NCBI GenBank assembly: GCA_000310025.1
Contig: FN648406.1
Location: forward strand, 133,449 to 160,350
Direction of reading: 5' to 3'
DNA length: 26,902 bases
Source: Ectocarpus siliculosus
Lineage: Eukaryota; Sar; Phaeophyceae; Ectocarpales; Ectocarpaceae
The notes below the pieces were generated by a model. The model saw nothing but the letters and a program-made list of their open reading frames with translations, ran no database searches and was not told the DNA's origin. Position numbers and translations under genes: made by a program. Numbering within the stretch: position 1 is the first letter of the stretch; the number at the start of each line of letters is the position of its first letter. Positions 17,801-26,902 of this stretch are shown here, piece by piece.

Positions 17801-20355
17801 TCCGATTGCCGGGTTCCACATCCGCACGTATATTTCGCTCTTCACACCATCCCCATGCGTCACTCGACTTTTTTTTTCGCGCTTTCTTTGCTTTCTCAGG
17901 TTACCTTTGGGGCCTTGGGTGACTCGTTTTACGAGTACCTGTTGAAGGTGTGGATGCAGGGAGGCCGTCGAGAAGAGAGCTACCGCAGGATGTACGAAGA
18001 TGCCATGGACGGTGTAGCGGAGCTCCTCGTCCAGAAGGTGCGACCGTCCGAACCTCTCCGATCAATCTGGGGATGCCTCCCTGCCTGGCAGACAATCAAG
18101 ACCCTTTGGTGCATGATTCCTGCCGCCTACAACTCAACTGTCATCCTCACCACAAGAAGAAACTTCAACACACGCTACTGTTTTCGGTGAATCTTTCATA
18201 CTTCGACTCCAACCGGTGTTACTTTTCACCAATGCCGTCGTCGATATCTCGTCCTCGACCTCAGCGGATATTAGCTATTACCATACGGAGGGCCGCCTTT
18301 GCCGGCGCTGTTGGTGAAATGCGATTTTAAGTTTTGTTTTTGAGAAAAGATGTTTGTCGTTTTTTCTTTCGCTGTCGTTCTTTCTCTCGTTTCTCTCACC
18401 CCTCCCCTCATCTCTCCCCACTGCGCTGCCTTGTTGCACCCCACCTGCCGTGCTGGCATCCAGGCCCGCGGACTAACGTACCTCAGCGAGTGGAACGGCA
18501 CGAGGCGGCAGCATCGGATGGACCATCTCGCGTGCTTCTTGGCGGGGAACCTGGCCCTCGGTGCCATGACCTCACATGACTCACGAAGGGCAGCGAGGGA
18601 TCTGAGGACTGGAAAGGCGAGTGTTCTCTGAACAATAACGGGAGAATGGGCGACGATGACTACAATACTAAATACAACAACAATCACAACAGCAGCAGCA
18701 GCATCAGCAGCACAAACACGCCGTTGCATACAACGCTGGAAAACAAAAATTGATTGCGAGTTCGCACTCTCTGTAGCTTCTGAACTAAAGGCTCATTTTC
18801 ACTAGTTTCTCGAACTTCAGAGTATCGTCCATCTCTCATCTCTCAGAAGACGCCGGTCGCAAGGTTCTTGCGCGGGGTACGAGGAGGGGTTGGAGGTGAG
18901 GTTGGGTCAATTCTCCTCCAGAACAGACCTTCTTTCGACCCTCTCCACTCCACTCCGTCAGTGACCGCGCCATCAACTTGGGGGTTATTGTCATCAACCG
19001 ACACTCTTTTCTCTTCGACCAATATGCCAATTCCAGGCCTTAGCGTACACCTGTTACCAGATGTACCTCCGCACCGCCACCGGCCTCTCTCCCGAGGTGG
19101 TGGAGTTCAACGGAGCGGGAGACATGAGAGCGCGCGACCAGGCTCGCTTCTACATCCTCAGGCCCGAGACTCTGGAGAGCTTCTTCGTCCTGCACCAGCT
19201 CACCGGAGATCCGGTGTACAGGGAATGGGGTTGGGAGATCTTCAGGCATGTATGTCTATCTGCAGTACATGTTCATGTTCCTGTTGCGACAGCCCAAAGT
19301 GTGAGGCGCACAAGGTCGACCTTTGGTTCGGGTGGTTGATTTTTTCGTCGTAAGGTCTTGGTTTCCTCCCCGGGTATTGATGTGGGCTCCCCATACTTGA
19401 CGTTGTTCGTGTCTACTGCTCTTGGGGACGATCCTGCTGAGCGCAGGCTGGTATCGCTGAAGGGTTCTGCGGCTTCACAATGACTGTCATTGGTTGCCGT
19501 TTAACCATATCTATGGAGGAGAAAGAGAAAAACAGGGTTGTATGGTAACGATAAACTTTTAGCACCACCGAGAACGTCCGAACCTTGCTGCTGCATTGCT
19601 ACCACCAGGACTAAGAGAGACCACGTGCTATCTCGAAGGTGTGCATGACCAACGTCTTCCCCCCAACCAAGACATTTCCCAGCTCATAATTGCGTTTTTT
19701 CCCCTGATGACGATCGTCTAAGCGTTGGAATGAACAACGCTGACATGAAAAACGCTGACGTCCCCCACACCCTTTGGTTTGTGTGTGCTTCACACCGTGT
19801 GGATATTGCCGGCGATCGCTATTTTCACTCGTCAAGGGCAATCGAGAGACATTGCCGGGTCGGAGTGGCATACGGTTCTCATCCAGACGTAGAGGTGAGG
19901 ACGTGTAACAGCGGAAGCAGCAGCAGTCAAAACAAACTAGCTAAAGAAAATATAAAATGCACCTGGTACTAAGGGGACACTTGCGTTGTCGCCATGCGTT
20001 GTGGCAACAACGGACCGACTCGAGGGCATATCTAGGGTTAACGTTGAAGCACAGTTCTGCTTCGTCTGATAATGGAGTGTGGACTACGAACGAACAAATT
20101 CTTCCCCTCCCCCCTCCCCCGGGCGATCTCTTGTGTGCGTACATTTGTTCGGTATCCTTGAAGAACCCTGGGCTCGAGGCGAAGGACCACATGGAGTCGT
20201 TCTTTCCGGGAGAGACCCTCAAGTACCTCTACCTCCTCATGCAGCCGGACCATCCCATCGATCTCATGGAGTATACCCTCAACACGGAGGCCCACCCGCT
20301 CAAGATCTTCACGTTCGATGACGCCGCCGCCGGTCGTAGCCAAATCCTTGCCTAG
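11830..20355 (+). CDS. GH47 class I alpha-1,2-mannosidase with long N-terminal extension, 15 exons
   Basis: Exons: 11830-12339, 12639-12824, 13276-14034 (or from 13345), 14512-14631, 15042-15157, 15580-15694, 16081-16161, 16665-16733, 17173-17226, 17545-17643, 17900-18037, 18464-18616, 19037-19245, 19837-19894, 20164-20355; about 952 codons, all phases consistent. GH47 enzymes remove alpha-1,2-linked mannose from N-glycans in the ER/Golgi, with calcium. The ATG gives a signal peptide ([20 protein letters not shown]). The GH47 domain starts near residue 490 ([29 protein letters not shown]). All three catalytic acids are present: E583 in FETTIR, D711 in [10 protein letters not shown]844 in LRPETLES. 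So are calcium-ligand T930 in NTEAHP and the disulphide cysteines C773 and C806. That cysteine pair favours a true mannosidase over an EDEM. Three introns need GC donors. The N-terminal ~485 residues (acidic, a Cys cluster, a poly-Gly stretch) match nothing I know, so exons 1-3 are less certain than 4-15. Confidence 0.88.
12414..12497 (+). repeat. Tandem duplication, 2 x 42 bp (mannosidase intron 1)
   Basis: Two adjacent 42-bp units starting CTTGACGG and ending CTACAACCAAAATT (12414-12455 and 12456-12497), differing at a handful of bases. Because 42 is a multiple of three, two frames stay open across both units. The model places them in intron 1 of the mannosidase gene. Confidence 0.75.
17644..17645 (+). 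other. GC splice donor, mannosidase intron 10 (17644-17899)
   Basis: The exon ends TCCCAG|GCAAGT, the textbook GC-AG donor context. The acceptor is TTTGCTTTCTCAG at 17899. Both sides are phase 0, and the join links the INPNTGKF block to [13 protein letters not shown] in family order. Confidence 0.75.
18617..18618 (+). other. GC splice donor, mannosidase intron 12 (18617-19036)
   Basis: GGAAAG|GCGAGT joins, phase 0, to the acceptor AATTCCAG at 19036, giving LRTGK + [10 protein letters not shown]. The nearest GT, three bases downstream, would shift the frame out of the conserved TCYQM block. Confidence 0.6.
19246..19247 (+). other. GC splice donor, mannosidase intron 13 (19246-19836)
   Basis: ATCTTCAG|GCATGT, phase 2, joins to the acceptor CGTCAAG at 19836 to give WGWEIFR + AIERHCRV, the expected gap-free family alignment. 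A better-looking GT donor (CAT|GTATGT) lies four bases downstream but leaves the next exon out of frame. Confidence 0.6.
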
Positions 20356-20379
20356 GATTGATTCCCTTAGGGGAACACC

Positions 20380-20440
<61 letters not shown>

Positions 20441-22062
20441 CACGATCCTTGGGCGCGAAATCGCTCCGCGCCCCGACTTGACCTGGCCCGTCAACCAAAC
20501 GAGCACGCCATGATCGACCGTGGGTCTGATTGAGCCCATGAACAACCTGGCTGCGTTTTGGTGTGTCTTCCGGCCAAGTAGTCGTCTGGTGCGTCTCGTG
20601 ATGCATCATTTTGTCGGGGAAGGTGATTGATAGTGGTCTTGGCTTTCGGCATTCCGTTCGGTGCAGATGTCCGGTCCTTATATAATACTTCAGTATGTAT
20701 TTAGTGCTTGGTCAGAATGTACGGTGAAAAGGGAAGACACTCACGAGGTGTTGTGGATATACCGATGGGAGTTGCGTGGGTGTGATATCCCGATGGGAGT
20801 TCCAACACAGGTTTTCGGAAGCTACTGGCCTAGACTAGTGGATAGCGCTAGTTCGTGTGTACACAGATGGAAGAGAGTTCAGGGAAGAGAGTGCTGAACT
20901 CTTCTCGCATTAAAAATCGAAGGCAAAGTACCGCAGGGGGGGAGGGTAGAGAGGGGCTCTTCTACGTGACCACGGGTTGGAGTAAACGGCACTAGTGCTG
21001 TGAGCGCTGATTTGAAGTGAAGACTACCCAAGGGGATCCACGAAATCTAGGTGCTTTGACGTCTTACTATAGATTGATTGAGCAATACATTTTTGAGGTC
21101 GCGGCTCTTGAAAACACCGTGGAGTAGGCAAACGAGAGCTCAGGTTGAATTGATCCTTTCTCTAGACCCACTATAGTCTGTATATAGTACGAATACCATG
21201 GTCAGCTACAAGTGGAACGGCTTGTCAAAAGGGTGAAGGCTTCTTTCCCGAAGGGAACCACGATGCGCGGTAACACGAGATCACGACGACAACAAACAAT
21301 ACTAATTCGTCAATGCGCAACAACATGTAAGCGCATGAACGCTACTGCTGTGATATTGGGAAAATAAGGCCCTTAGCCCGTGTAGTAATCGTTGTTGTTG
21401 TCGTGGTCGCTGTTGTTGGTGCAATCAAATCAAAAACCAGTCGGAGCGGCAATGAATCTGTATTGATCCAAAGAGGCGTTGAGCCTCAATACAACGTTGT
21501 TAGCAGCAGGGTGCGTGGGTCTCCAAAATATTTCTTTCTTACGCTGTGTTCTCGCGTATTCACGGTAGGGAGAAAGACAATGACCGGCTGTATGCAAATT
21601 CAACATGTTATCGGGGCAGACGTCGCGTCCATTTTGGTGCCGACCTCAATTTTGAAATCGTTGTCAGTAGACCCGGTCTACATAAATAGTACTCCGACCT
21701 CTACTGACAACAGAAGTTGCCACCGTCACCAAACAATCAATCAATGTAGAATGGACGCTCGATCACAGCTCAGTTTCAACGCCACCAATGCAATGCATGT
21801 GCATGACACGCAGGGGACATGCGCCTCTGCAAATGAACCAGGTGTTCCTGTGTAGGAGCTGGGACGTTCGGCCCGGCTTTCCCGCGGTCTCAATTTTGAC
21901 GTGGAAACATGTACGAGTTCCCCCCTAAAAAGATCATGCCTCGCCCACATGTTGAAACCTTTCTGCGAAAAAAATGCGGGGTGATTCGGCTTATTATTAT
22001 TGCGGACCGCATGCGATTTTCGCTCTCAGCTTCCGCACTCCAGCACCCATGCTGCAGCAATA
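20356..22062. other. Intergenic stretch between the mannosidase and Orai-like genes
   Basis: No supportable gene. It begins with the mannosidase 3' untranslated region, which carries a CT microsatellite. Frames such as that at 21403-21855 lack any domain, splice context or coding-like composition. A short near-direct repeat (GATGGGAGTT, twice) occurs near 20766-20800. The promoter and 5' untranslated region of the next gene should lie toward its right end. Confidence 0.5.
20386..20437. repeat. (CT)26 dinucleotide microsatellite
   Basis: A perfect CT run of 52 bp starting 31 bp after the mannosidase stop codon, so probably transcribed in its 3' untranslated region. Confidence 0.95.
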
Positions 22063-25000
22063 ATGCTGAGCAACAAGGAGGGGGCTTTAGCTCCCCTGGA
22101 CGGCCCGCGACGCCGTGAGATGTTCCCGCCGATGAGCAACCTCGCAGACGATGACGATGCCGTGGTGGTGGAGGCTAGCAATGCGCAGTTTTCTCCGCTC
22201 AAGTCTGCCGTGAAGGCGGCGGAGGAGCGGGAGGCGGCCGGAGTGGAGAGGTCGCTTGCGGCCGTCTCAAGGCTTATTCAGCGCGTGACTGATGCGCTGG
22301 AGGTGAGTTTGGGCGGAATACAGGCCTGCTATTCCAAGCCCGCCACAGCAGTTCTCTTGTTTGGACATGGGGGCGGAGAGAAGAGAACAATTGCATCTAC
22401 CCCGCCATTTTCCCAAGCGTGCGTGTGTTCTCGTTGGCCCACACACCATTACGCACCCACACCACACCCGCGTTGCAGTGTTGCTGTTGCCCAGACGCAC
22501 GGCACGCACACCCGAGTACCTGTACGTGCCCCCAACAGTGTTCGTTTGATAGAATCGCACTCATCTTCGCCCGACGTAGATACGAGGAGTCGCCGGCACC
22601 GCGTGTATGTCCTGTGTACGTGCGTTTCGTATGGATAGCTCTGCCTACGGCAGCAGTGGTACGCAGACAGAGTTCACCGCTTTGCATCTTGATTTTCACC
22701 GGGAGCAGTCGATAGTCAAAATAGCCTACAATTAAGGCTGCTTGAAGATTCCACGCGCGCGGGCGGCCTTACCCTATCAAACTGGCCATTTCCCCGCATT
22801 GTGTTTGTGTGCTCACTCGGAATTCTGGAGCTCTGTAAGAGGTTGTGGCCCCCCGCTGTGCTTTTTTTGCTCATTTTCGGCGGTTTGTATGCATACCATG
22901 TCTTTGGGACAACGACCCAGATGCCACGCGTTCTCTTGTTAGCACCGGATTGTGAGCCTCATTGGCTGACTGGTGGTCTTGTGGTCATCGTGCGTCTCAA
23001 CACCGTGCGTGATCTGGGTGCCACAACGAAAAATGTGTCAACTGTTTGTTACCCCGTGGTCATACCGTCACCACATAGCCCGTTATATTATCGCGGAAAA
23101 TTCTGTCGGGGTATTCTACCCAAAGGCGTCCCCTCGTTACACACGTCAAGAAGTATGTAGACGGCAAGTTTGTTCGACGAACACTATTTAGTCGCAAGCT
23201 GCAACATCCGTCATCAACGGACACACCGGGACAATACAGCAACCACGTCTTGTTACTTGCTGCTGATTGTGGATGGGGGTCCATCTACCGACGCCTGCGG
23301 GCTTCAATACCGTATATGACACAAGATAACACACCCCCTTGGCCGATTTTCAAAGCTCGATTTCTCAACAGCAGGAAGAGTCACAGCGCCGAAAACGGCG
23401 GCGTTGGAACCGTCTCGTCGAGAGCTGTTCGAAAACGTATTGTTTCATTTATGCATCCTCTTCGTCGTGGAGTAATCGAGCTTTGAAAATCGGTCCAGGG
23501 GGTGTGTTATCTTGTGTCATATACGGTATACTGCTGAGCTCGGCGGTTTCTATAGCTCTTTATAGCTCTATATCTCTCTTTTTGTAAATAGCCCTGATTA
23601 CTAGTGAGTGTACAAGTAGTCATCACTACTTTAGAATGACGGGGGTTGGAAATGGCGCGGTATGTCTCCTCTCTGTTCACCACTGTTACTGACTGTAGTT
23701 CTGCTACCCCACCTTACCTTCTAGCGTGCCCCCCCCTGTGCACAAATTCTCCGAGAACCCGGCAACTCCCAACAGGTCCCCAAAAATCCGGGAACCCAGA
23801 ATACCGGGACACGAACCCCTCTGGAAAAATTCGACGGTTTTCAATGAAACGCGGTTTGCACCGTCTACAGCAGCACGTCTGAAAAATCCTGCTCTTTATG
23901 GACGATATCCCCCTCCTTACTATCGCCCCGTTGTGTGTTCTCTTGGGTGTGCAAAAACAACGCCATGCATCCACGCATGTACATTATTTGTTGTAGGGCG
24001 GAACGCCTTACCTGGGAACCAACGACCAGGCCGTCTTGTTTGGCGAGCTCTCTTCCCTGAGACGAGAGAAGGCCCTGCTCAGAGAGAAGGACTTACGGTT
24101 ACAGGAGCGGACGAACCTCTTGCTGACGACGACGAGGACGGCTCGCGGCGAGGACGGCGGCAGCAGCGATGGTGAACAGCCCTCTGCCACGGATTCAGGT
24201 GCGGAGCAAAAGTAGCTGAGTAGCTGCGTACGGCCACACACGCCCCCCCTTCTTCGCCACAGCTTATTCTCCAAGTGTGAGGTCGATCCTCGCCGCCCGT
24301 GCTCTACTTTTCCGAGTTGTGGGACGCGTAGAGGACCGCCTACGCAGGATTTTAAGAGCATGTAGAAAAATAATAACGCAGACCCCTAACCCTAACCCTT
24401 TCCCTAACCCTAACCCTAACCCCAAAGCACAGATTGAATACTGTATCCCACATGTTTGCTTAATCAATTTTGCTGCATAGACTACTGGCGTAAGAGGGCC
24501 TACCCACTGTGAGACGCACGTGATCATAATAAGTGGTGATGCCCTACCAAAGACTATTCAAAAGAAACGTGGGTAGTATCCCCCCCCCGAATACCTCACG
24601 GCGCTTCGCGGTTGGTGATGCCAATAGCCTGGCACGGTGAGCACCCGGCGTGCTCCTTCCCGGCTTTGTAGGGATGCGAGGTCAATGGTCTAACGACTAC
24701 GGCATGCACGACCATGAGTACACCCCCCCCCCCCTCCCCGGCTCCAAGGCCTGTGTTGGGAAGACCAAGAAAATGATACTGCACGATGATGATGACTTGA
24801 TTTCCCCCCCCCCCGGGGGTCCCGGCCGACTGCTTTTGGAAATAATTGTGGTGTGTAGAGGCCGAAGACGATCGAATTCTCCAGCGCGTGGACTCGTTCA
24901 GCATACTGATCGTGGTGAGCACGCTCATCACGGGTTTCAGCATCCCGACCATCGAACAGGCCCAGCTTGACGTAACGAGGTCGATCATGACCATGGTCTT

Positions 25001-26613
25001 CGCTCTCGAGGTATGTATGCACCACACCACTATCGGTGATATTTTCCCCACAGAACGGGCCCGCAGATATGTAAGAAACGTCAAATACGGGTCGAGGCTC
25101 AGTTTCTTATTTCGTCGCCACTGCTGTGTCGAGCACGGGGTTGTGTAGAGTTTAGTGTAGGATCCACCGCTGAGCTATGTGTCTTCGACATTTTTTTCTT
25201 TTTACTCGTGAAATTCTATGGTCCTCTGTTTCTTAACGAAATGTCTCTTAGCTGCGGGGCTGTGCTGCTGTGTACATTGTATTGCTGTATTCTGTGTGTG
25301 TCCTTCTTGCTTGACAGTCGCCCTTGTCTCTGAAGGGTTTGTCGTTGGTATTGCTACTGTTGTGTGTCCTCCTCGACAGCCGCCCTTGCCTTCGAAGAGG
25401 GTCGTCGTCGCAACCCCCTTGTGCGCACCCACGCGCGCCAGCTCCTTGCCGTGTCCAAAAAGAAATTTCTTGACTCCGTCGTGTTACGACAATGTCGACC
25501 CCCGATGCCCAAAGTCTAACGCGCCAAACATGTTCACCCCTCGTAGCCACGATCTGCCGGAAGGCTCGGTGGCGCGTGCCAAGCAAAAGGTTGGAGCTGT
25601 TGCTTTGGGATCGAGGACGGCAGGCGTTATCTTGTCGCTAACGTCCCACCTTCGGCGGTTACGATAGATACCGCTGGTCTCTTCTTCGGCTTAGATTTTC
25701 CAGATGTCAGTAGGCTTACCACTGTGAACACCTGAAGGACAAAACATTCTATGCAGTCCAACCCCCCCTCCGGGTCTATCCTGTCGAGGACGCGTGGTCA
25801 ATGTTCCTAGCCGCTAAAAAATGCATGCGAAACGTGAGAGTACGCCCATCTCCTCGTTGCGTGTGTGTATCTCCTGCGCCCCCCCCCCCCCTGCCCAGAT
25901 GTTCGCCACGATCTTCTTCTCCATCATTAGTTTCTACGCGAAGCAGGCCTTCAACTATGGCTCGACCAACAACCATCGCACCGCAAGGTTCATGTACCAC
26001 GTTCGATGGATCACCTTCAGCTCACAGGTAGGAAGGTAGAGGTAGAAGTAGGTGTGAGAGACAGGCTGCGCGCGTCTATTGTAAGACCCACGGTTGGTTC
26101 CAACGGTTGCGTGTTTTCCTTTGTTTAGCGCGACAAGCAAGCGCGTCATGACAGGTCGGTCTGGTGTAGGTGAACGCTTGCCTCTACAGTATTCCAGGTT
26201 TTGCCGTTTGAGAGGAATCATGATCGTGAAGCCGGTCCTTTTTCATGCCTTGCAACACCTTTCTTTGCCCTGGGTGGAGCGAGCTGCAATACCTTCCTAC
26301 TTGTACCTTGCGTAACCCCCCACGCGCACCTAGCGGTAGCTGCTCACCACACGCGCGCCAATCGTTTAATATCATCATGTCCGGCTGCGCTTTCTCTCGC
26401 ACACACGCGTGCTTCAATTGGACCGATCACCGCCCTTCAACGCCCTCCCCCTCACGTGTCGCCGCATGGTTGCGGAAATGTTAATGATGCTACTGTTGCA
26501 GGCGTGCTACACGATCGGGATCCTCCTGTTCGTGGTCGGCATCCTCCTCGAGGCCACCATCGGCTACGACACGTACTGGGCGCTCGCGGGGGTGGGGCCG
26601 GTCGTTATCCTGG
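22063..26613 (+). CDS. Multi-pass membrane protein with N-terminal coiled coil, Orai-like (3' partial)
   Basis: Exons: 22063-22302, 23997-24198, 24859-25010, 25899-26027, 26502-26613, with phases agreeing at every join; the last donor (CTGG|GTGAGT) shows the gene runs past the window. The start is the first true ATG of the frame. Exon 1 is acidic then helical (LIQRVTDALE). Exon 2 gives a heptad-rich coiled coil (LSSLRREKALLREKDLRLQE). Exons 3-5 give hydrophobic segments: FSILIVVSTLITGFSI; MTMVFALE joined to MFATIFFSIISFYA; ACYTIGILLFVVGILLEA; then YWALAGVGPVVILG. Layout and TGFSIPTIEQAQLD recall the first two helices of Orai store-operated calcium channels (known pattern GF...E.QLD), but here the Glu sits one residue earlier and Gln takes its place. 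The Orai assignment is tentative; a four-pass membrane protein of unknown role is the safe call. Confidence 0.65.
23308..23529. repeat. Large imperfect hairpin (inverted repeat, ~55-bp arms)
   Basis: The left arm (about 23308-23363, starting TACCGTATATGACACAAG) and right arm (about 23473-23529, ending in its complement CTTGTGTCATATACGGTA) pair almost perfectly over ~55 bp. About 109 bp lie between them, with weaker complementarity at the inner edges. It sits in the first intron (22303-23996) of the Orai-like gene. No open frame or target-site duplication is clear. It could be a MITE or a small-RNA precursor. Confidence 0.75.
24383..24422. repeat. Interstitial telomere-type repeat (CCCTAA)n
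   Basis: Two blocks of CCCTAA units (two, then three) separated by CCCTTT, so TTAGGG on the minus strand. It lies in the intron between the coiled-coil exon and the first membrane exon of the Orai-like gene. Confidence 0.85.
24600..24735 (-). repeat. Dispersed G-run/TGTACTCA element, copy 3 (intronic, inverted)
   Basis: Reading the minus strand: G-run, TGTACTCATGGTCGTGCATG, CCGTAGTCGTTAGACC, then GACCTCGCATCCCTAC and a purine-rich stretch with GGAGCAC. It shares its first half with copy 2 and its GACCTCGC block with copy 1, so it is the most complete copy in the window. Confidence 0.6.
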
Positions 26614-26639
26614 GTGAGTCAAAGTCAAAGGAGGGTGGA

Positions 26640-26902
26640 AGGGAAGGGTACCCCCCCCCCCCCCTACGTAAAGAGAGGCACGCCGGGCCCCCCGCCCTTT
26701 AGCTTGTTGCGATCCTCCCAGGCGGAGGGAGGGCGGCGGGAGGCATCCGAAATCAGAATTGACCAAAAGCAAAAAAAAAAAAAAAACCGGGGGGGGGGGG
26801 GAAGGGGGGCGGAAAAAAACCCACCCCAAAACCAATTTTTCTCCCAAGGGGGGGGGCACCCCTTTCCAAGGGTAAAAAAACAAAAAAAATTTTTTTTTTC
26901 AA
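26640..26902. other. Low-complexity, probably unreliable contig-end sequence
   Basis: After the last exon the sequence degrades into long C, A, G and T runs (C-run near 26650, A-run near 26770, then G-run, A/C runs and T-run). This pattern is typical of poor base calls at the end of a read. No feature is called here. Confidence 0.6.

Noticed and set aside
20309-20609. Arg-Glu repeat frames on the minus strand
   Set aside because: They are translations of the (CT)26 microsatellite.
21403-21855. 150-codon plus-strand frame between genes
   Set aside because: It has no recognisable domain, splice context or coding-like composition; I cannot support it as a gene.
22801-22960. Hydrophobic frame (LWPPAVLFLLIFGGLYAYHV) as an exon of the Orai-like gene
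   Set aside because: There is no good donor in the required phase, and exon 1 (22302) already joins the coiled-coil exon (23997) in phase 0.
24264-24527. Minus-strand frame with Gly-Leu repeats
   Set aside because: The repeat is only the translation of the interstitial TTAGGG tract.

Overview
This is a nuclear genomic window from an intron-rich eukaryote, most likely a brown alga or close photosynthetic stramenopile. Conserved protein blocks of 18 to 130 residues are separated by introns of roughly 200-1700 nt. Exons carry alanine, glycine and serine runs, introns are full of C/G homopolymers and microsatellites, and an interstitial TTAGGG-type telomeric tract is present. The organism is an inference from this style; no marker gene fixes it. 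All exon models were built by hand from splice motifs, reading phase and family conservation, with no transcript evidence.

Layout: (1) 3-137, plus strand: the apparent 3' end of an unidentified gene. (2) 138-1629: no gene seen. (3) 1630-11517, minus strand: a 13-exon gene of about 1,184 codons. It joins a hydrophobic leader, an intramolecular chaperone (peptidase S74/ICA, MYRF-like) domain, a long coiled coil, a membrane segment and an ATAD3-type AAA+ ATPase. Every modelled junction keeps phase. (4) 11518-11829: 312-bp divergent promoter space. (5) 11830-20355, plus strand: a 15-exon gene of about 952 codons for a glycosyl hydrolase family 47 (class I alpha-1,2-mannosidase) enzyme with a signal peptide and a very long novel N-terminal region. 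(6) 20356-22062: intergenic with a (CT)26 microsatellite. (7) 22063 to beyond 26613, plus strand: a multi-pass membrane protein with an N-terminal coiled coil and a distant resemblance to Orai calcium channels, cut by the window end. The last ~260 bases look like unreliable contig-end sequence.

The most interesting points are the S74/ICA-ATAD3 fusion; four introns in two neighbouring genes whose best models need GC-AG splice donors; a strong ~55-bp-arm hairpin in an intron of the Orai-like gene; and a dispersed G-run/TGTACTCA element found in three introns. The two large genes share a divergent promoter and both start with a secretory-type leader. The mannosidase fits ER/Golgi N-glycan trimming. 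No functional link between it and the ATPase can be shown from sequence.
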